Notes under the pieces: model-generated
The model's database searches: none
The model's input: the letters and a program-made list of their open reading frames with translations, nothing else
Told to the model about the DNA's origin: nothing
Made by a program: the position numbers and the translations under genes
Source: Methylopumilus sp036745495
Lineage (GTDB): Bacteria; Pseudomonadota; Gammaproteobacteria; Burkholderiales; Methylophilaceae
Assembly: GCA_036745495.1 (NCBI GenBank)
Contig: DAIOGA010000014.1
Coordinates: 1 to 20,110 of the forward strand
Reading direction: 5' to 3'
DNA length: 20,110 nucleotides
In this document: one piece after another, positions 15,222 through 20,110 of the stretch
Position numbering within the stretch: position 1 is the stretch's first letter
Layout of the letters: each line of letters begins with the position of its first letter

Positions 15222-15605
15222 TTATTTCTTTTTTTGTGACTGATAATCTTTAGCCACTTCTTTAAGTCTTCCATACACTTTAGCACCTGCATGGATTTCT
15301 ATCACCTTATATTCAATATCACCGGTGATTCTGGCATTCGCATGAAGTTCTAGATATTCGGCACATACGATATTGCCATTTACATCTCCACCAATAATGG
15401 CTGTATGCGCTGAAATATTTCCTTTGATGCGACTCTTATTACCCATAATAAGAGTACCTGCCGTGCCTGGAAGTTCAGTAAGATTGCCATGAATAGAACC
15501 GTCGACACGAATGCCGCCTGAATAGGTCACATTGCCACGCACCGTAATGTCTTTATCAATGAGTGTATCAATCGTACGTGCTTTATTTTTTTTATTAAAA
15601 AACAT
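15222..15605 (-). CDS. bactofilin-family cytoskeletal protein
   Basis: This 127-residue protein is built almost wholly of the bactofilin beta-helix repeat (DUF583/CcmA type), at about residues 15-115. It has repeated I-x-G-x-I/V patterns such as ITVRGNVTYSGGIRVDGSIHG (cut to the motif), SRIKGNISAHTAIIGGDVNGNI and ARITGDIEY. Short basic ends flank it: MFFNKKNKAR at the start and QSQKKK at the end. Bactofilins polymerise without nucleotide and often recruit cell-wall enzymes or mark membrane sites. No peptidase gene is adjacent here; its neighbour is a membrane coiled-coil protein 10 bases upstream. The start is supported by AAAGGA. Confidence 0.92.
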   Translation of the reverse strand: MFFNKKNKARTIDTLIDKDITVRGNVTYSGGIRVDGSIHGNLTELPGTAGTLIMGNKSRIKGNISAHTAIIGGDVNGNIVCAEYLELHANARITGDIEYKVIEIHAGAKVYGRLKEVAKDYQSQKKK

Positions 15606-15615
15606 GAAATATCCT

Positions 15616-15981
15616 TTATCGTTTCTTGCCTACAATTTTTTCGTAAAAAAGAATGTCTTCTTTTAACTTAGCGTTTTCTTCTTGAAGCTTAGTAATATCG
15701 CCTGACACTTTATCACCTGAAATCGATTTCAATTGAAGCTCAATTTTTTGTTGTAATAATTGGCCTTGTATTGATTGATTTTCAGCTTCTAATGCTTGAA
15801 TTTTAGAAATAAATCCAATCACTGAGCCGCCGTTTAATTCCCAATAAGTAAACCCTGCGCCACCTATAAATGACAAAGCTGCAATCATCAAATAAGTATG
15901 CCAAGAAGCGCCTGTTTTAATGCGCATTCTTCGACGTGTTACGCCAAAATATTTTGTATAAGTTCGCTTAACTTTTCTCAT
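15616..15981 (-). CDS. single-span membrane protein with a coiled coil (DUF6776-like)
   Basis: I cannot assign a function. The 121 residues have a very basic cytoplasmic N-terminus (1-25), one hydrophobic segment at about 28-47, and then a heptad-patterned coiled coil (about 58-115) rich in Gln, Glu, Lys and Leu. It ends with KLKEDILFYEKIVGKKR. The layout and the LxEDxxFYE-like ending resemble the betaproteobacterial family I recall as DUF6776, found beside bactofilin, erpA and argC. Members I recall are about twice as long, with a C-terminal domain after this motif. Here the frame stops and the bactofilin gene starts 10 bases later, so that domain would be absent. It starts 12 bases after the argC stop and has no clear ribosome site, consistent with operon coupling. 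The family assignment is from memory and moderate. Confidence 0.8.
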   Translation of the reverse strand: MRKVKRTYTKYFGVTRRRMRIKTGASWHTYLMIAALSFIGGAGFTYWELNGGSVIGFISKIQALEAENQSIQGQLLQQKIELQLKSISGDKVSGDITKLQEENAKLKEDILFYEKIVGKKR

Positions 15982-15993
15982 AGAAACAACACT

Positions 15994-17037
15994 TTATGGC
16001 ATCAAGGGCACAAGATCAAGTCCGGAAATTTCTGGAAAATCAAACATAAGATTCATATTTTGCACAGCCTGTCCTGCTGCGCCTTTCACGAGATTGTCGA
16101 TCACAGATAAAATAACAACCTTATGGCTTCCTTGCGGCTGATGGATACTGATGCGACATTGATTTGAACCTCTCACAGATCTTGTTTCTGGATGAGAGCC
16201 TTTGGGCATCACGTCCACAAAAGACTCATTCTTATATCTCGATTCAAAAATCGTTTGTATATCTATATTTTTGGTAAGCGTTGCGTAAAGTGTTGCATGT
16301 ATGCCTCTAATCATGGGTGTTAAATGTGGCACAAAAGTTAAATGCACCGCTTGATTAGCAACGCTCGTAAGTCCTTGCGTGATTTCAGGTAAATGTCTAT
16401 GCCCGTCAACCCCGTATGCTTTAAAGTTATCTGAAGCTTCAGCCATCAATGCATTCACTTCAGCTTTTCTGCCTGCGCCTGACACACCTGATTTAGCATC
16501 TGCGATTAAGTCATTAAGATCAATCACACCTGATTCGATTAAAGGAATGAACCCCAATTGAATCGCTGTGGGATAACAACCCGGATTAGCCACAAGTGAT
16601 GCTTTTTTAATTTTTTCTCTATTAATCTCTGGCAAACCATAAACAGCATCTTTAAGTAGATCGCTGCATAAATGAGGCATTTTGTACCATTTTTCCCAGA
16701 CGTTAGCGTCTTTTAGCCTAAAGTCGGCTGCCAAATCAATCACTTTAACCCCGGCTTTAAGAAGTGCGGGCACTTCTTCCATAGCAATCCCGTTAGGTGT
16801 TGCAAAAAACACGAGATCACAATTAACCAAATCAGCAGCCTTTGGATCTTCAAATTTAAGATCGATGAGTCCTCTTAAGCTTGGGAATAAGGTCGCGATC
16901 GATAAGCCAGCTTCTGCTCTAGACGTAACAGTTTGAATTGTCACATGAGGATGTTTGACTAAAATTCTTAATAGTTCAACACCGGTATAGCCGGTGGCAC
17001 CCACCACGCCTACTTTAATCTTGGAGAGATTACTCAT
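15994..17037 (-). CDS. argC: N-acetyl-gamma-glutamyl-phosphate reductase
   Basis: ArgC reduces N-acetyl-glutamyl-phosphate to the semialdehyde with NADPH, the third step of arginine synthesis. The roughly 347-residue protein has the nucleotide-binding start KVGVVGATGYTGVELLRIL and the catalytic cysteine (about 154) in ANPGCYPTA. It also has SGVSGAGRKAEVN and the HRHLPEI motif expected for the long (type 1) form. The start is either ATG 17037 or GTG 17040; AAAGG lies 10 and 7 bases upstream respectively, so they cannot be separated by eye. It is the first gene of an operon with the coiled-coil protein, bactofilin and erpA. Confidence 0.97.
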   Translation of the reverse strand: MSNLSKIKVGVVGATGYTGVELLRILVKHPHVTIQTVTSRAEAGLSIATLFPSLRGLIDLKFEDPKAADLVNCDLVFFATPNGIAMEEVPALLKAGVKVIDLAADFRLKDANVWEKWYKMPHLCSDLLKDAVYGLPEINREKIKKASLVANPGCYPTAIQLGFIPLIESGVIDLNDLIADAKSGVSGAGRKAEVNALMAEASDNFKAYGVDGHRHLPEITQGLTSVANQAVHLTFVPHLTPMIRGIHATLYATLTKNIDIQTIFESRYKNESFVDVMPKGSHPETRSVRGSNQCRISIHQPQGSHKVVILSVIDNLVKGAAGQAVQNMNLMFDFPEISGLDLVPLMP

Positions 17038-17114
17038 CACATTCGCACCTTTAATTTAAAAGAAGTCTTAATCCTTAAAAACCCATACTAACAAAATTTA
17101 TTTAACTCTATATA

Positions 17115-17145
17115 ACAAAAAAGCCGCTTGAAAGCGGCCTTTTTG
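17115..17145 (-). terminator. rpsI terminator
   Basis: GCCGCT (17123-17128) pairs with AGCGGC (17133-17138) around a four-base loop. Six A's stand on the left, giving a U-tail for the minus-strand rplM-rpsI transcript, and five T's stand on the right. It begins 28 bases beyond the rpsI stop and precedes argC. Confidence 0.9.
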
Positions 17146-17165
17146 CTCTTTGGAACTTGAAACAA

Positions 17166-17558
17166 TTAACGTTTCGAGAATTGTTTACGTCTACGAGCTT
17201 TTCGAAGACCCACTTTTTTACGCTCAACTTCACGTGCATCACGTGTTACAAAGCCAGCTTGTGAAAGCGTACTTTTTAAATTTGTATCATAGTCAATAAG
17301 TGCACGTGTAATGCCATGACGCACCGCACCTGCTTGACCAGACTCACCACCACCGATGACATTCACATGAATATCAAATGTATTTAACGTATTTGTTAAA
17401 TCAAGTGGCTGGCGGAAAATCATACGGGAGGTGTAACGTGAAAAATATTCATCCGCAGGTTTGTCATTAACTGTAATCACGCCTTTACCTGGCTTAATGA
17501 AAACACGAGCTACTGAGCTCTTTCTGCGACCTGTACCGTAATTATATTTACCTATCAT
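17166..17558 (-). CDS. rpsI: 30S ribosomal protein S9
   Basis: S9 sits in the head of the 30S subunit with its C-terminal tail reaching the P-site tRNA. The 130-residue protein starts with the typical YGTGRRKSSVARVF. It contains VNVIGGGESGQAGAVRHGI and ends with the conserved basic tail RKARRRKQFSKR, whose last Arg contacts tRNA. It is the second gene of the rplM-rpsI operon, 13 bases after rplM, with AAGGAAA before the ATG. Confidence 0.98.
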   Translation of the reverse strand: MIGKYNYGTGRRKSSVARVFIKPGKGVITVNDKPADEYFSRYTSRMIFRQPLDLTNTLNTFDIHVNVIGGGESGQAGAVRHGITRALIDYDTNLKSTLSQAGFVTRDAREVERKKVGLRKARRRKQFSKR

Positions 17559-17571
17559 AGTATTTCCTTAA

Positions 17572-18000
17572 CTATATGCTTAATGGTTGTGGTTGTTGAG
17601 CCACATGATCATGAGTTGCGCCTGAATAGACTTTCATCTTTTTAATCATGGCATAACCCAAAGGTCCTTTTGGTAACATTCCTTTCACTGCCTTTTCTAA
17701 AGCACGGCCTGGAAAACGGTCTTGCATCTTAGAGAAGTTCGTTGTTGAAATGCCGCCTGGATAACCTGAATGGCGATGGTAAACCTTATCATCACCTTTA
17801 TTACCCGTTACTTTAATCTTTTCCGCGTTGATGACTACAATGTAATCACCTGTATCTACGTGCGGTGTATAAATGGCTTTATGTTTGCCACGTAAACGAT
17901 GTGCAATCGCACTTGCTAATCTACCCAACACTAAATCAGTTCCGTCTACAACGAACCAATCGCGTTTTACTTCATGGGATTTTGCTGAAAATGTCTTCAT
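17572..18000 (-). CDS. rplM: 50S ribosomal protein L13
   Basis: L13 is an early assembly protein of the 50S subunit. The 142-residue length is standard. The family marks are WFVVDGTDLVLGRLAS, the RGKHKAIYTPHVDTGDYIVV stretch, YHRHSGYPGG and the MLPKGPLGYAMIKKMKVY motif. It is followed by rpsI in the universal order and preceded by a near-consensus promoter in the 86-base spacer after ubiA. Confidence 0.98.
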   Translation of the reverse strand: MKTFSAKSHEVKRDWFVVDGTDLVLGRLASAIAHRLRGKHKAIYTPHVDTGDYIVVINAEKIKVTGNKGDDKVYHRHSGYPGGISTTNFSKMQDRFPGRALEKAVKGMLPKGPLGYAMIKKMKVYSGATHDHVAQQPQPLSI

Positions 18001-18043
18001 TTCAATACCAACTTTTGCGCTATAAATTTAAAAAAAGAGGTGA

Positions 18044-18073
18044 ATTCTATGTCAAAACTGCCTGTTTTGTCAA
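18044..18073 (-). promoter_or_regulatory. sigma-70 promoter of rplM-rpsI
   Basis: On the minus strand a perfect TTGACA (18068-18073) and TAGAAT (18044-18049) are 18 bases apart. A second TTGACA overlaps the -10 side at 18050-18055 and could belong to a weaker downstream promoter, although only TTTAAA is found 17 bases later. The main start would be near 18037, with a leader of about 37 bases. Confidence 0.7.
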
Positions 18074-18086
18074 TTTTATTAATGAT

Positions 18087-18935
18087 TTAGTTCACATGGA
18101 GATAGTGAAAAAACACGCCTAGAAAGACAAGCCCGCCCAGGTAATTATTGCTTAAAAATGCATCAAAACAGGCTTTTGGGTTGAGCGTCCTGATTTGAAG
18201 ATAAAGATCCCCAATAAAAATGAGACTCAAAATCATAAATCCGTAAAAAGGCCAGCTAAAACTTTCTAACTGTCCGACCCAAATAAAGCAACCCATCATA
18301 CAGGTATAACAGAACATGATGGCTTCTTTCACATAATTTCCAAACCAAATAGCTGAAGAGCGAATACCAATTTTTAGGTCATCATTTTTGTCTGTCACCG
18401 CATAGAGGGTATCGTAAGCGATCGCCCAAAATATATTGGCTAGAAATAAAAGCCATGTTGTCAAAGTTATAGAAATATCATTTGCAACAAAAGCGATGGG
18501 GATACCCATACCAAAACTTAAACCCAAATAAGCTTGAGGCATCGCGAAGAATCTTTTTGTTAAGGGATAAGTGAGTGCCAAAAATAAAGCAATCAATGAA
18601 AAATAAAATGATTGTTTATTTAAAAATAAAACACATATCAACGCACCCAATAACAAAGTGATTAGTAAAAAAAATGCGTTCTTAACTGGGATGGACTGAT
18701 TCGCTAGAGGACGCAATTTTGTGCGCGTGACGAAAGAATCAAATTTGCGATCGAGAATATCATTAGCCACACAGCCGGCTGAGCGCATTAACACTGTGCC
18801 CAAAATAAAAATGATGAGATGTTGAACGCTTGGATTACCATGACTTGCTATGAAAAGCGCCCATAAAGTTGGCCATAACAATAAAAAAATACCAATGGGC
18901 TTATCAAGACGCATAAGATGAAAATAAGAATGCAT
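18087..18935 (-). CDS. ubiA: 4-hydroxybenzoate polyprenyltransferase
   Basis: UbiA attaches the polyprenyl chain to 4-hydroxybenzoate in the inner membrane, the second step of ubiquinone synthesis. The 282-residue protein consists mostly of hydrophobic helices (about eight or nine). The first aspartate motif NDILDRKFD (58-66) precedes RTKLRPL, and the second is in YDTLYAVTDKNDD, both Mg-diphosphate-binding in the family. It follows tonB after 17 bases. Chorismate lyase, which makes its substrate, lies beyond tonB on the same strand. Confidence 0.96.
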   Translation of the reverse strand: MHSYFHLMRLDKPIGIFLLLWPTLWALFIASHGNPSVQHLIIFILGTVLMRSAGCVANDILDRKFDSFVTRTKLRPLANQSIPVKNAFFLLITLLLGALICVLFLNKQSFYFSLIALFLALTYPLTKRFFAMPQAYLGLSFGMGIPIAFVANDISITLTTWLLFLANIFWAIAYDTLYAVTDKNDDLKIGIRSSAIWFGNYVKEAIMFCYTCMMGCFIWVGQLESFSWPFYGFMILSLIFIGDLYLQIRTLNPKACFDAFLSNNYLGGLVFLGVFFHYLHVN

Positions 18936-18952
18936 CTTTAAATTAAATTTGA

Positions 18953-19594
18953 TTATTCGAGCTTGAATGAAATAGGCACGAGTACATTAAAATTTTTACC
19001 ACGCAAACTCTCTGGGGGAGCTGGAAATGGTGAAGCTTTCTTTATCATCTCAAGCGCTTCATTATCTAACACTTCATATGTACTACTTTTTTTAATTTTG
19101 ACGCTAATCACTGAGCCTTTGCTATCAATTTCGAGATCTGCAATAACAGTTCCTTGCCAACCTCTCATTTGCGCAATTTTTGGATATTGCTTATATTTTG
19201 CAATCGCATTTGCAAGCAAGCTACTGTAACTTTCTAAATGCTGAGTCACTTGCTCTTGCGGCACAATATTAGGAGTTTTTGAAATAGCTTCGGCGGGTGC
19301 GGGTGGCGCCACTTCCTTTGGCACAGGCTGCGCTACTGATGTTGCATTTTTATCAATGATAGGTGTAATTTTTTTCTGAATAGGCTCCACTTTTTTTATA
19401 GGTTGAGGTGGCTCTATTTTTTCAATCGGTTTTTGAATGGGTGAACTTGAAATAGTCACATTCATCACTTGAGGTGTTAATAATGGTTTATTAAATTCAG
19501 GCAAACCTATCATCAAAATGATATGAATAGCGATTGAAATTCCAATAGCTTTAGGCAAATCAATATTAAAAGGAAGGTTTCTCGACAAGCTCAC
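18953..19594 (-). CDS. tonB: TonB family energy-transducing protein
   Basis: TonB transmits the proton-motive force from ExbB/ExbD to outer-membrane receptors for iron complexes, cobalamin and other nutrients. The 213-residue protein has a cytoplasmic N-terminus, a single membrane anchor at about 16-33 with the helical His (IAIHIILM), and a Pro/Lys/Glu-rich periplasmic spacer (about 50-110). A C-terminal TonB domain follows (about 135-213), with YPKIAQMRGWQGTVIADLEI and the NALVPISF-like end (here NVLVPISFKLE). It starts with GTG at 19594 and has no visible ribosome site. No exbB or exbD is present in the window. Confidence 0.92.
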   Translation of the reverse strand: MSLSRNLPFNIDLPKAIGISIAIHIILMIGLPEFNKPLLTPQVMNVTISSSPIQKPIEKIEPPQPIKKVEPIQKKITPIIDKNATSVAQPVPKEVAPPAPAEAISKTPNIVPQEQVTQHLESYSSLLANAIAKYKQYPKIAQMRGWQGTVIADLEIDSKGSVISVKIKKSSTYEVLDNEALEMIKKASPFPAPPESLRGKNFNVLVPISFKLE

Positions 19595-19632
19595 GATTTT
19601 TTGAAAAATACTTTGAAAAAATTTAAAGAAAA

Positions 19633-19663
19633 ATTATAGCTTAAATCAGCGGACTCACATCAA
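19633..19663 (-). promoter_or_regulatory. possible tonB promoter at the ubiC 3' end
   Basis: On the minus strand a perfect TATAAT (19633-19638) stands about 40 bases before the tonB GTG. TTGATG (19658-19663) lies 19 bases upstream, slightly further than ideal and just beyond the ubiC stop. It would uncouple tonB-ubiA transcription from ubiC. Confidence 0.42.
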
Positions 19664-19665
19664 CT

Positions 19666-20110
19666 TCATCCTTGATTGAAAAGATTAGGTAAAAAAACTT
19701 CGGTTAACAAAAGTATCTTTCCATATCTTTCCCACTCTGATTGTCGCATCCATAAAATTTCTTCTTGTATATACCCTAGCGATTTTAAATGTTTATATAA
19801 AATATCTTCTGGCTCACAGACTCGATATAAAAGTGAACGTCTAGAAATTTGAGTGTCTTTAAATAAAATATTAGCAAGTGATTGTTGACCGAGTGTTTTT
19901 AAGCACATCCAAACATCGTCAAGATCATCCATTTGTAATCGCGTGTGAGCAAAGATCATGGGCTTATCATAACTTTTAATGATGACCTCACGAATATAAT
20001 CTGTTTTTTCTTCTAAATCTAAGCCCTCATAAATCACATCGATTTTGACATCATTAAATTCATTTTTTATTCGTTCTGTTAGAGAGCCTTCTTCCGTAAG
20101 CCATGAAAAT
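19666..20110 (-). CDS. ubiC: chorismate pyruvate-lyase, 5' end outside the window
   Basis: UbiC converts chorismate to 4-hydroxybenzoate and pyruvate, the first committed step of ubiquinone synthesis. The reading frame is open to the right edge. The residues before the GTG at 20037 read WLTEEGSLTERIKNEF, which matches the conserved UbiC N-terminal WLTxxGSLTxRL segment, so that GTG is not the start. Further family marks are an Arg near the middle (FAHTRLQ), the LGQQSLANILFKD segment and the C-terminal LLTEVFLPNLF with the glutamate expected at the active site. About 147 residues are visible of the usual 165-190. It lies 71 bases upstream of tonB. Confidence 0.88.
   Translation of the reverse strand, partial: FSWLTEEGSLTERIKNEFNDVKIDVIYEGLDLEEKTDYIREVIIKSYDKPMIFAHTRLQMDDLDDVWMCLKTLGQQSLANILFKDTQISRRSLLYRVCEPEDILYKHLKSLGYIQEEILWMRQSEWERYGKILLLTEVFLPNLFNQG

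Noticed and set aside
19666..20037. A short complete gene starting with GTG at 20037
   Set aside because: The frame continues to the window edge and its upstream residues match the UbiC N-terminus, so the gene is partial rather than short.
1..20110. Mobile element, prophage or genomic island next to the tRNA cluster
   Set aside because: No integrase, transposase, terminal repeats or tRNA-end duplication are visible. The genes beside the tRNAs are ordinary and of similar composition.

Overview
This window looks like core chromosome of an AT-rich betaproteobacterium with tightly packed genes. The closest fit is a streamlined methylotroph of the Methylophilaceae (Methylopumilus/OM43/Methylotenera type). 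That placement is an inference from protein style, base composition and neighbourhood order, since no rRNA or methylotrophy gene lies in the window. I see no mobile element, phage gene or CRISPR array. No gap between genes exceeds about 300 bases.

Left end (1-660): a minus-strand tRNA operon, Pro(UGG)-Arg(UCU)-His(GUG), with the His gene cut by the window edge. It has a strong promoter almost touching tRNA-Pro. Upstream of it on the same strand is a small exported protein with two EF-hand loops, followed by its terminator. Region 795-2463 (plus strand) holds folD and a dksA gene whose protein carries a long lysine/alanine-rich tail before the normal DksA core.

Region 2688-10934 (minus strand) is the classical translation/RNA cluster, transcribed rimP-nusA-infB-rbfA-truB, then rpsO and pnp. 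These genes serve ribosome maturation, transcription elongation/termination, translation initiation, tRNA pseudouridylation and RNA decay. pnp is damaged only by assembly. One 100-N gap removes about 70-75 codons from its middle, and a second 100-N gap just beyond its stop is flanked by an exact 55-base duplication that looks like an assembler overlap.

Region 11078-14834: tyrS (minus) is divergent from anmK (plus), followed by gltA (plus). Region 14841-17040 (minus) is an argC - coiled-coil membrane protein - bactofilin - erpA operon. Region 17166-18000 is rplM-rpsI with a good promoter and terminator. Region 18087-20110 (minus) is ubiC (5' end beyond the window) - tonB - ubiA. This places an outer-membrane transport energiser between the first two ubiquinone biosynthesis genes.

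The most interesting items are the DksA with a histone-H1-like tail, the EF-hand protein with closely spaced, lanmodulin-like loops, the nearly leaderless tRNA-Pro promoter, the short membrane coiled-coil protein coupled to bactofilin, and the tonB insertion in the ubi operon. I did not find a convincing new multi-gene system; most of the window is conserved housekeeping.
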